Made by a program: the position numbers and the translations under genes. The notes beneath the pieces are model-generated. The model did no database searches and was not told the origin of the DNA. It saw only the letters and a list, made by a program, of their open reading frames with translations. From the NCBI RefSeq assembly GCF_028769735.1, contig NC_088178.1, positions 30,047,357 through 30,111,356 on the forward strand: 64,000 nucleotides of DNA, read 5' to 3'. Shown one piece after another: positions 21,301 through 33,300 of this stretch. The stretch comes from Zonotrichia leucophrys gambelii. Lineage: Eukaryota; Chordata; Aves; Passeriformes; Passerellidae. Each line of letters starts with the position of its first letter. Within the stretch, counting starts at the first letter, position 1.

Positions 21301-24300
21301 GAAGGGGCTGCAGAATCCCTGAGGGAGCTGGGCAGGGGCTGCAGAATCCCTGAGGAGCTGGGAAGGGGCTGCAGAATCCCTGAGGAGCTGGGCAGGGGCT
21401 GCAGAATCCCTGAGGAGCTGGGCAGGGGCTGCAGAATCCCTGAGGAGCTGGGCAGGGGCTCAGCCTGGAGCAAAGGAGGCTCAGGGGCCCTTTGGCTCTG
21501 CACAGCTCCTGCCAGGAGGGGTTTGGGATCTGCTCCCAGGAACAGGGACAGGAGCAGAGGGAATGACCCCAAGTTCTGTCATGGGAGAACTGGGCTGGAC
21601 ACCAGCAGGAATTCCCTATGGAAAGGGGGATCCATGGAAAGGCACTGGAAGTGCCCAGGGAGGTTTGCAGTGCCCATCCCTGGAGGTGCCCAAGGAAGGG
21701 CTGGATGTGGCACTCAGTGCTGGTGACAAGGTGGGAATTGGGCACAGCTTGATGATCCTGCAGGGCTTTTCCACCCTCACCATTCCTTTTCTCACATGAT
21801 TTTGACCATGTTTCCCCTTGGGTCAGGTAATTTGCATTTCCTGGGCGCTCAGTGTGGCTCCCTCTCAGGCTGCTCCTCAGGAAGGTTATTCCCATGCCCT
21901 GGCAGAGCCTGGCAGCATCCAGCACTCCCAGTGCTGTGCTCCCAGATGTTGGAGCAGCTATTAATAGCAGCAGGAGCTGAGCTGGGTTAGTGTATAATGA
22001 GCTGGGCTGTGGCTGCCTGGGGTGCTGCCAGTGCCCTGCAAGGATGAGAGGAGATGCAGGACACCTTGAACAGCCCTGCCAGCCCTGCTGGGCAGGCAGG
22101 ACAGAGCTCCCATCTCCATCCCAATTCCCCTGATGCTGCAGGGTGCTGGCATTCCCGTGGCAGCCCCTCCAGATGTGCAGCACACCCTCTGCACAGAGCA
22201 GCTTCTTCTGCTGACAAAATGGGACTTAGAGAACAGCTCTCAACCGAGTGTGTGTGTTAGAATTGCACAAAAAATTTGTTTTCCAGCATTTTTTTTCTCT
22301 TGACTGCTCTAAGAAGATGTTTAAATGTACAAAATGCAGTTAAATGGAAGAACTTTACATCCTTAAGCTGCCTAAATAAACGGTGTCATGAGCCTGGTAG
22401 CAGCATTAATCCAGGAAAAACAGCTCTGGGTGCCTCACAGTGAATATTTAACAACACAAATACCACCTGTGTCACGAGCATCGCCAGGAAAATGGGGACA
22501 GGTTTGAGAGGCTGCTGATATCTCCAAAGCTTTCTTTGGAAACAGCCAAAAGGCAGCTTTGTAGTGAAGGTGCTGTTCCTTCTCAATATGCCCAGTACTG
22601 TAGTTGTAAAAAATGAGTACTCAGTCTTTGAAATATTAATAAAACAGGCTGTTAAATTTTTAATCAGTATCATATCTGTGAGTAGCTTTTAACCCAGATA
22701 TGTCAGGCTGGGAAGGGATCAGACCCTTCAGCCTGTGGGGAGCACAGGGGTTGTGTCTTTCTCAAAGACACCTCTGGACCTCTTTGCCTGGAGTGAGTTT
22801 CAAGATATCATTAAAAACCCTCTCTTGGCCCATGAAATGTGTCTCAATCTATTTATTTTGACAATCACAATCCAAGCAGATGTCACTCCTCTGGTGGGTG
22901 TTGGTGTGTTCCTGGGTTAGAGCAGGAGCTGCAGTTTCCTAAGGAAGGGGTTGCAATGCATTCTGCTGACTTTCATCTCATCTCTTTTATTTCTGTGCTT
23001 TCTTTTAGGAAACACTCCTTTACATCTTGCTGTGATGTTGGGACATAAAGGTGGGTAAAACCATTTGTTTTGTTACATTTTCAGTGATCCTGAAGATTTG
23101 GGGGCAAGAGGAAAACAGGGGTTTTTCCCTTTCCTGAGTGTGATCTTGTGTTTCAAGCTAGTGAGGTTTTCTGGGAAGAAGATGCCACATGGATTTGGAG
23201 AAGAAGAGTGGGAAAGGAAATCTGAGCTTTATTCCCAGTATCCCACCTAGCCCTGCCCTCTGGCAGTGTGAGCCATTCCCCTTTCCTGTCTCCTCTTGTC
23301 CCCAGCCCCTCTCAGCTCTCCTGGAGCCCCTTCAGGCCCTGGAAAGGCTCTGAGCTCTCTCTGGATCCTTCTCCCCTGCAGATGAGCACCCCCAGCTCTC
23401 CCAGCCTGTTTATTGAACTGGAAATGGAATCTGGCTGGAGATTCCAAGCTGGTTTGCCTGCTCCCTGCAGAGGGATGTTGTTGTCCTGGGCACAGTTTAA
23501 GGAGCCATAAAAATCCCTTGGCTGGGTTAGTCAGGGCCTTTGTTTATCCCACAGGAGACAGTTTGTTCAGCAGGGAGGGATCTCTTCCTCCCCAGCCACT
23601 CAGCCTGCCCTGACTCACAGCTGCTGCATCTGGAATGACCAGTGCAGTTTCCTGTGGCACCTGTGGTAGGAAAATAACCCAGGAAGTCCTGTGCTGCTGA
23701 TGAGACAGCTGGGCCCTGCTGCATCACCTCCAGACGGCTCAGGGTGGCTTTGGTGACACGTGCTGAGGTTTCCTCGTGCTTGGAAACTGCAGAACCATTT
23801 CCAAGGAGCACATGGGGGCACTGAAACCCTCCTTGCTTCCTTCAGTTTTCCACCATCATGTCCACCTGTGGGTGGGGAATGCAGCTGTTGGTTCCACACC
23901 TGCTCTGAGGCTTTCCTGGAGCAGAGGTGCCTGTTTGCCCTCCTTAAATCCAGATTCCCCAGGATGCTGTGGCACACAGGGATGTGTTGGTGCCTCTGCC
24001 TCCCCTGTACCTGATGGGAGTTGCCCCAAATCCGTGTCCCCATGATCCATTCACCCCTTGGAGAGGGATGAAGGCCCTGAGGTCTCTCTCTGCTTTGTGT
24101 GTGCAGCAGAGAGAGCTGATGTCATGCATTAAATATAAATATCCTTGTTCCATGGTGGTGTGTGTATCTGACATGCAGAAATATTATAAAAAGCAAACTC
24201 CACGTAGCAGGAGGGACAAGTCTCTTCAGTGTTACATAATTGGTGGCTGATCACCAATTATTTTTAGTGATAATATTGAACAGGGAAGTGCTGGAAGTCC

Positions 24301-27300
24301 TTGCATAAATGGCTTTGTTTGTTAGAGTGAGTCAGAACCCAGATATGTGTTTTGATAATCTGTGTAATACCTCTGATATGAATTGCTTTGGTAGAGTTTT
24401 ATCCTGATGCTCCTGCTGCATCCTTTACTGTAAATAACTGTGGATATTTTGTTCCAGAATGTGCCCACCTGCTTTTAGCCCATAATGCTCCAGTAAAGGT
24501 GAAAAACGCTCAGGGATGGAGCCCTCTGGCCGAAGCCATCAGCTATGGAGACAGACAGATGAGTAAGCACCTCTTCATTCATCCCAGTTTGCCAGTTAAT
24601 CCCAAACTGGGGCTCATTCAGAACAGGAAAGCAGAGCTCTCAAGCTGGGTTATTTTCCCACAGCCCTCTTTCAGCTCTCTGAAGGGTTTCTCTTAATCAG
24701 CTGAACATTTTATATCTGAACACGATCAGGCACATCCATTTCCTTGATAAGAAATTGCACTGGGTTACATAAGCGAGCTGTTAACTCTGCTCAGACTGAG
24801 GGCATTGGGAGAGCTCTGCACGAGCTTATTCTGGGTTTGCAATGGCAGGGACAGGATCCAGATGGGTCTGGCCTGGGTGGGATCATCTCCTTGGCCTGCT
24901 CCCTGTGCTCACACATTTGTTTGGGTATCATTTGCCAGTGGGATGTGGCTTTTAGGCTGCATCTCAAGAGGCCAGTGGGAAAATATAGTTTATATATTAT
25001 GTATTATTCAAATATTGTTTATTCACCTCAGACATGGAGTAGCAAAAGGAAATTATTCTGCTGCTACTCACTGGTGGATATTAATAGTATTTGGTATTAC
25101 CATGTGTGGTGGTGCATCCTATAGCAGAAAACTCACTATATGTTACACATATAAATGTATTATTAATATATTAATGCACTGGTTTATAATCTACCAACAG
25201 CATTCTCTTGTCAGCTCCTCACTATTGATTTTCTCAGTGGAGTAGATGTTACTCAGTATATTTATATCCACATATTTACTAATACCTGTGTACAAACCCT
25301 CTTGACATGATTCTATAGTTAATTTTACAAACAATTATTGAGGCTTTCCTTCCTGGGGTGATCTGAGCAGGTTAATGTGCAGTTCCTGGAGCTGGGATTA
25401 ATTCCTCGGGTCTGATGAAATGTTCCATTGCATTGTTGGGTTTAAGACCTCAAGTAAGACACTCACCTGTAATTATCAACCAACCAGAGTTCATGGATGA
25501 ATTCCTGTGTAGTTTCAGCACTCCTGAGGAAGCTCAAGCAGCAGTCCAGGGAAAGTGTTGAAGAGAAGCGACCTCGGTTATTAAAAGCCCTGAAAGAGGT
25601 GAGTTGTGCTGCCAAAACCAGATGGGTGGAAAGCAGCGACTTGTGCTCTGAGTATGGACACTCTGGGAAACTGCCAGCAAGTTTTTTCCATGTTTTTACC
25701 AATCTTCTGCTCTTAAAAGCAATCTTGGCTCTGTTTTAAGGAGTCACAGAATTATATTTATTTTAAGGTAATACTTCCTTTCAACTTCTAGAAATTCAAA
25801 TATAAGGTTTGTGTAAGGCAGACCTGCTCATCATCATTGCAGTCTCAGAGTTAAAGAATCTCTATTTCATTAGATTTTTAAGGCTTTCTTAAACCTTATG
25901 TCAGTGAATAATTTCCTGGTGTGTTCAGTCCCCAAACCCCCTTGCCCAGTGCTGGAGGAGATTTTTGTTTCATTCTCCATCAGCAGCCAGTTCCCCTTGG
26001 GCACAGTGAAATGTTGCTCAGTTTGGGGACAGCAGTTTGTAGAAGCCCAGTGATTTCTCAGAAGTTCAGAACTTGTCCCTGTGGAGGCTGAGCTGTGTTG
26101 GATCCCCGAGCCCCTCGTGCTGGGGTGGCTCTGGCTCACACGTGCTCTCACCTGGTGACTTCAGCACATTTCCACCAGGCCACTGGCAATTGGTCTTTGC
26201 AACACTCCTGCCTGAAACTTGACTCATTAATTATTGTATAATTAATTCTAATTCCGTGGGATTGGATGGGATCAATCAAAGCAAGCAGAGAGCTCCATAG
26301 ATGCTTTTTAAATTGTTTCCAATAAATCTTTTGCAATCCAGGGCTTGATAGTTGACCTAGTATTAAGAAATGATTAAAAATGTGAGTTCAGATGAGTTCC
26401 ATCATTTTGTCATTATTGATTCTGCTGCAGCTAAAGCTTCAGTGATGTTTAAGTTCAGTACAAATTCAAGTACAACATTAGAGAAAGTTTTCTTTGCCAA
26501 ACACAACTTCTGCCTGTCTTCCAGCAAATTTTACAGTCATTTAGCCTGGAAAGCTTGTTAACACATTCTTCTTTTCTTCTCAGCTAGGTGACTTCTATCT
26601 AGAGCTTCACTGGGATTTTCAAAGTTGGGGTGAGTGCTCCCATGTCCCTTCCCAGGGAGATAATGCAATCAGCCTGCAGCACACTGGGTCTGTGCTCTGT
26701 GCTGGAGCAGCCACAGTGCTTGGGATCTCAGTGCTGAGGAGAGGACACACAACCTTTTCCAGATTTTGTTTTGCTTATTCACTTCTGGAGCTGAATTCTC
26801 TCCAGTGACTCACTAAGGAGGGGAAGGAGCTCTTTGCTGTAAGAACCCAGGTGGGATGGGGATGATCCTTAAGGTGCTCCCCAATCCAAACCAGTCTGGG
26901 CTTCCATGATTTTATGTGTTTTGTTAATTTAATAATTCATATTAATACCTTGGATCATTTTTATGCTTGTGACTGTTCTGCTTTAATTGGAACCAGGCAT
27001 TCTTTCCCTTGGTGCATTACATAAACTGTTAAATCCCAGAATTCAAACTGTGAACAGCCACAGTTGTTAGGATTTATAAATGGTTTACCTGTGATGGAAA
27101 TACAAATTCTGTCTGATATTGGAAGCAGGGTGTGCAATTACAATTACAAAAAAAATCAGTTTTATCAAATAGAAATACCCCTGATGTTGTGTTTGATTGA
27201 GATGTTGGAAAATGCTGTATTTTCATTAAAACACATCCAGAATCAGACTGATGGAATAGTTTTAATGGGAATACTTTGCAGAGGGATCTCAGTGTTCTGA

Positions 27301-30300
27301 TTGCCTTTTCTCTCCCTCCTTTAGTGCCTTTACTTTCCCGAATTCTGCCTTCTGATGCATGTAAAATACACAAACAAGGTATAAATATCAGGTGAGTGCT
27401 GCTTTTGTACCCAAATACTTCAGTGCCAGGGAAAAGCTGGATCCCAGTGAGCCTGGGCTCATCCATGGCACAGCACTGAGCCTTGCCATTTCAGGCTCTC
27501 TGATTATCTCTTTTGAGCTGAATATTACTTAAATATAGAGCAAGAGCAGTTCAGCTGGATAAGGCTTTATCTACCAGATGTGCCAGTGAAAAACAGGGAT
27601 TGGGTATTTATAACACAATTGCAAAGAAATTCCAGTATTTCATGGAGAAGTGTTGCTGCTCCAGTCTGGAGTTTAAAAATAAAACCAGCCAAAAAGTGAT
27701 ATAATTTCTCTTTAAGGTGTTTAATGTGACAAATTCACAAACTCAGTAGGGGATTTCAGGAGCCTCTCCAAGCTCAACTCTTTTTAGTTCAGAACCAAAT
27801 GTATTTTCTGGCATTTTCTTTAGGGCCCAAAATTTAAAACAAAGAGGCAAGAATATGATCCTGGAGATTCAATCTGTAGAAATTTTTGTTGTATTAAAGG
27901 GGCAGCTTGGGTCTGTTTGTTTGAGTCCGGGACTGTTGCTTTCCTTCTCATTTCTGAATGCTGTGCCTGTATGAGGCCTGAACTGAGGGGAAATAGATAA
28001 ATACAGGTTTTTCCTTGAAATCAGAGGCAAATCTATGAGGAGTTTTAATCCCTCACCACTTAGAATTGAAGTTACTCAGCTGAGGTTCTTTAACCACCTC
28101 TTTATGAGAAATAAATGCTCTGCAATAGTGGACATGAATTACTACAGCGATCCATGGCCTCAGCTCCATCTTCTTCCAGTTACTCAGGTCTGCAGGAGCA
28201 TTTCCTTGCTGTTGGTGAGGGATTAAAACAGAAATAGCAATGAAAATAAATCAAATTTTAAAAAATGAGTTTGTTTCTGAGTCCTCTTCACGTTTTGGGT
28301 GATGTCCCAGTGTTGTTATTCAAGTCAGGACCCTGCTGAGGAGTTGTTTCTCAGTGTGTAGCACTGAATAGAATCTCTCCCCCTCCCCTCCTCATGCTGG
28401 CAGTGTTAAATACAATTTTCTGAAGAAAACTTTACCTTTATAGCTATTTTTTGCTGATTTCTGCATCGAGGCCTCGCTTATGAAATCCTGTGAAAACTCA
28501 GCCCTTCATGTGTTTGTTTGCCATTAAAGAAATGCACTTTCCTGCTTGGAAGCTGAATTTCCTCCTGCATTTGTGGATAATTTCTGTGACATTTGGGGTT
28601 GTTTTCACAGGCTGGACACAACTCTGATAGACTTTACTGACATGAAGTGCCAACGAGGGGATTTAAGCTTCATTTTTAACGGTGACGCCGCACCCTCCGA
28701 ATCTTTTGTAGTTTTAGACAATGAGCAAAAAGTTTACCAGCGAATACACCACGAGGTAAAGCTCTGGGAAGGGGGTGGGACTCATCCCAGGCTCTTTTGG
28801 GAATGTGTCAAACAGAATTTGCCTCAGAAACACCCAAAGAGCTGCAAAGCAAAGAATTTTTACCTCAGTTCTTCCAGCTTGAGCTGTGAAGGTGAAATTG
28901 AATTTTGTGAGGGAAGCCAGCTTTGAATCCAGATTTCTGGTTGAGGAGAAGCTGGAATGGGAATGGACTGTGGTTTAAATTGTGATGTGCTGCTTTTCAT
29001 CTTTCCACTGGGCTCAACTGAGGTGTCCTCAGGTGGGTTTTCAGAGCTGTTCCCACTGCTTTGCATCCTTTTAGTCACTCCATGGCCAGTTCAGCTGATA
29101 ACAGCGTGAGGGTCTGACTCACCGGACCCCCTGTAATTAGTCAAGTCTTTAATTACAGCTTTATCCCCCAATCACTTAAGCAGATGGATTATTGCCTGTG
29201 GAAAGGGTGTGGCTGCTGAGCTGCTGCATAAATCCCATTGGGATGCTTTATTCACATTAATATTCAAGATTAAACTATTTGGAAACCATTTGGCCAGAGG
29301 TTTTATAAAACCGCTTGAAAATGCAGGAAATGCTGCTTCTGGGAAAAGATCCAAAGGACAGGGCTTATGCATTTGTGTTTATTGGTGTATCTTTAGAGGA
29401 AGCAATCCTTGTTTGCTGAGTGTTTTGGAATTTTTCTTCCAGGAATCTGAGATGGAGACAGAAGAGGAGGTTGACATTTTGATGAGCAGTGATATTTACT
29501 CTGCCACCTTATCCACCAAATCCATCACGTTCACACGGGCCCAGACTGGCTGGCTCTTCAGGGAGGACAAAACTGTGAGTGAGGGGGGCTCAGAGGTGCT
29601 GCTGGGCAGGAGGGAGGAGGGAAAGGCACTGCAGGAAGCACTGGGGCAGATTCCTGGAGAAATTCCAGCTGCCCTGGATCCCTGGCAGTGCCCAGGCCAG
29701 GCTGGACAGGGCTTGGAGCAGCCTGGGATGGTGGAAGCTGTCCCTGCCATGGCAGGGAGCTGGAATGGGGTGAGCTTTGAGGTCCTTTGTGGCACAGACC
29801 AATCCAGGATTCTGAAAGGACAAGGTGTGCAGGACAAAGGAAAAATCCCCATCCCTGTATCCCCAATTATCACAAGTTCATTCCATGTGGAATCTCTCTG
29901 CTGGACTGCCTTCAGCAGGAAAAACAAGGAAGAAGGATTCTGTAGCTGTTGGGCAGGGGGAGGACAGGTTGTGCTTGTGCTGGGAATGGTTTGGTTCCAG
30001 CAGGCTCTGATCTCTGCAGGTTGGCTCCAGGGAGGGCAGGAAGGGTTCTCTGTGCTCCTGCTGGACAAGGGCAGCCATGGGAGTGCTCTGCAAAGGGATT
30101 TCACTCAAACTCTTCAGCAATCTCTGTCTTAAGGCTTCCCTGCATAAGGAGTACCTGTTCCTGCTGGATTTTTGGGATTGCCCACTGCCAGCCCATGTGG
30201 GGGCTGGAGGAATTCCAGCTCAATCCCCAGGTTCCCTTACTGCCATTATTTGATACGCAAAAATCAAAATGTTTGTATTTTATCTTCTGTGAGTCATTAA

Positions 30301-33300
30301 TGTCCAAATTCCTTTCGTGCAGGAAAGAGTAGGAAACTTCCTGGCAGATTTCTACTTGGTGAATGGACTGGTGTTGGAATCCAGGAAAAGAAGGGAACAT
30401 CTCAGTGAGGAGGACATCCTTCGGAATAAAGCGATCATGGAGAGCCTGAGCAAAGGGGGAAACCTCATGGAGCAGAATTTTGAGGTACAGTTGATTAACT
30501 TTGAGGTGTAGTTGATTAACTTTGAGGTGTAGTTGATTAACTTTGCCCAGGATGTGGGAGAATAATCTTGAACACCGCTCCTCGTGGTGCAAAATACATA
30601 GATAATGTTTTTATTTTCTTTTGATTGGCATAATCTAAAAATCACAAACATGACCCACAAGTGTAATTTTGGTGATGCATTAATGAATTAGCCTGATTAG
30701 TGCACACAGGGAGGGATTTCTGTGGTTACATTGGGTATTCAGCCTTAATTTGTCTCTTAGAAGAGATGAGGGGTTTGGCTGTGGCAAATCAACTGCGGAT
30801 TCTTTTAGACCCAATGCTGATTGTTGGGAATGAAAGGGAAGCCAGAAAGGCAATCGTGCTCCTTTGAGCTTCATTAAAATGGGAGGAAGCCTGTGATTAG
30901 CACCAGGAAATCAAGAGCTCTTCAGAAAGAGCCAGGCTTCAGCTGGGAGCACACACAGAGCTTTTAAAGTGATTAATTTATTTCTGTGTGAGCTGGAGCT
31001 GCTGCCTTGGCACTCAGAGCCGCGCATTAACTCGTGATGGGGGAGCAGCACGGGCCAGTCCTGCAGGAGGTGCCCGAGGGGGCTGGGGGCTGGCAGAGCA
31101 GGGGCTGGCAGAGCAGGGGCTGGCAGAGCAGGGGCTGGGAGCAGGGGCTGGCAGAGCAGGGGCTGGCAGAGCAGGGGCTGGCAGAGCAGGGGCTGGGAGC
31201 AGGGGCTGGCAGAGCAGGGGCTGGCAGAGCAGGGGCTGGCAGAGCAGGGGCTGGGAGCAGGGGCTGGGAGCAGGGGCTGGGAGCAGGGGCTGGCAGAGCA
31301 GGGGCTGGGAGAGCAGGGGCTGGCAGAGCAGGGGCTGGCAGAGCAGGGGCTGGGAGCAGGGGCTGGAGCAGGGGCTGGAGCAGGGGCTGGCAGAGCAGGG
31401 ACTGGGAGCAGGGGCTGGCAGAGCAGGGGCTGGCAGAGCAGGGGCTGGCAGAGCAGGGGCTGGGAGCAGGGGCTGGGAGCAGGGGCTGGGAGAGCAGGGG
31501 CTGGGAGAGCAGGGGCTGGCAGAGCAGGGCCTGGCAGAGCAGGGGCTGGGAGCAGGGGCTGGCAGAGCAGGGGCTGGCAGAGCAGGGGCTGGCAGAGCAG
31601 GGGCTGGGCAGGGGCTGGCAGAGCAGGGACTGGGAGCAGGGGCTGGGAGCAGGGGCTGGGAGCAGGGGCTGGCAGAGCAGGGGCTGGGAGCAGGGCCTGG
31701 CAGAGCAGGGGCTGGGAGCAGGGGCTGGGAGCAGGGGCTGGCAGAGCAGGGGCTGGGAGCAGGGGCTGGGAGCAGGGGCTGGGAGCAGGGGCTGGCAGAG
31801 CAGGGGCTGGGAGCAGGGGCTGGGAGCAGGGGCTGGCAGAGCAGGGGCTGGGAGCAGGGGCTGGCAGAGCAGGGGCTGGGAGCAGGGGCTGGCAGAGCAG
31901 GGGCTGGGAGCAGGGGCTGGCAGAGCAGGGGCTGGCAGAGCAGGGGCTGGGAGCAGGGGCTGGCAGAGCAGGGGCTGGGAGCAGGGGCTGGCAGAGCAGG
32001 GGCTGGGAGCAGGGGCTGGCAGAGCAGGGGCTGGGAGCAGGGGCTGGCAGAGCAGGGGCTGGGAGCAGGGGCTGGCAGAGCAGGGGCTGGCAGAGCAGGG
32101 GCTGGGAGCAGGGGCTGGGAGCAGGGGCTGGCAGAGCAGGGGCTGGCAGAGCAGGGGCTGGCAGAGCAGGGCAGGCTGTGGCTTGCTGTGGTGTGTTCTT
32201 AAGTTCGTTAGTTTGCTCCCCCCATTTTCTGTATTACTTCCTGCTGCTACCCTGCCAGTTAGGTTGCTATGGAAATGAAACTGCTCCTCCCTTGGTTTCT
32301 CTTATAAAGTGAAAGTTGTTTCCTCCTTGGGGTCAGTCAATCACTCTTTTTCTCCTCCCAGGTTTCGAGAATTTTCTTTTCTCTGGGAGGTATGGTTGGC
32401 TGTAGCCCCGGAGCCCCTCCTATGATTTATAACAGTTGGTTACTTTGGTATATCAGTTATGCTTCGTACCTCCAAATATGTATTTCTATTGATTAGCTGG
32501 GTTTCCCTGCCTTCTTCCCCCCTTTTCCCTTAAAACCCTCTCCCACCCCCTGTTCGGGGCCATTTGCTGGGTGTTTCCCCTCCTTGTTGGTTCTTCTGTA
32601 ATAAACCAACAGTTTACCCCCAGCAAGTGGTCGCCTCCTAATTCGTCTCTCACCGCGCTGCTCCGAGCTATCCCCCAGCTCAGCCCAAGGCCAGGACACC
32701 GAGGGGGGCTGGCTTTGGATGTGCAGGGGTGCTGCCCTTCGCCCCTCACCAGCCAGCCGGATCCAGGGCCGTGGGCGCCCCCGTGCAGTGGCTGTGTTTG
32801 GGGCTGGGGCAGCCCCAGGTGGGCACGGCAGCGGGCAGGGCTCTGAGCTGTGCTTGTCCCGCAGCCCGTGCGCCGGCAGTCGCTGACGCCGCCGTCCCCC
32901 AACACCATCTCCTGGGAGGAGTACATCTCTGCAGAGAGTGGCAAGTGAGTGCTGCTGGGCCTGCCAGGCCTTCAGGGACCCCCTGCGTCCCTGGCAGGGG
33001 CTGGGGGTCTCTGGGGGTTTTGGGTTCTCCACTTGGTGGGTGCTGCTTGTGGCGCTGGGTTTGGTGTCTCAGTGTTTGTTCTCCAGAGGGCTGGGGAGGG
33101 ATCCTGGTGTGTGGGAGCAGTGTCAGTGCCTCAGCTACAGGCAGGGAATCCTGGGATGCTCTGGGCTGGAAGGGACCTTAAAGCCCATCCAGTTCCACCC
33201 CCTGCCATGGGCATTTCTGGGTAGTGGTTAATAAACACTTCCTGTAGGGTTTGTTAACACTGTGTTTATGAGGAATTATTTTACTGGGGTAGTTTTCCTG

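Noticed and set aside
30988..32278. Two overlapping 404-414 residue frames rich in GAGRAGAG/AEQGLAEQG
   Set aside because: Pure products of the 14/16-bp array. They lie in an ANKRD13C intron, with no gene-like sequence outside the repeat.
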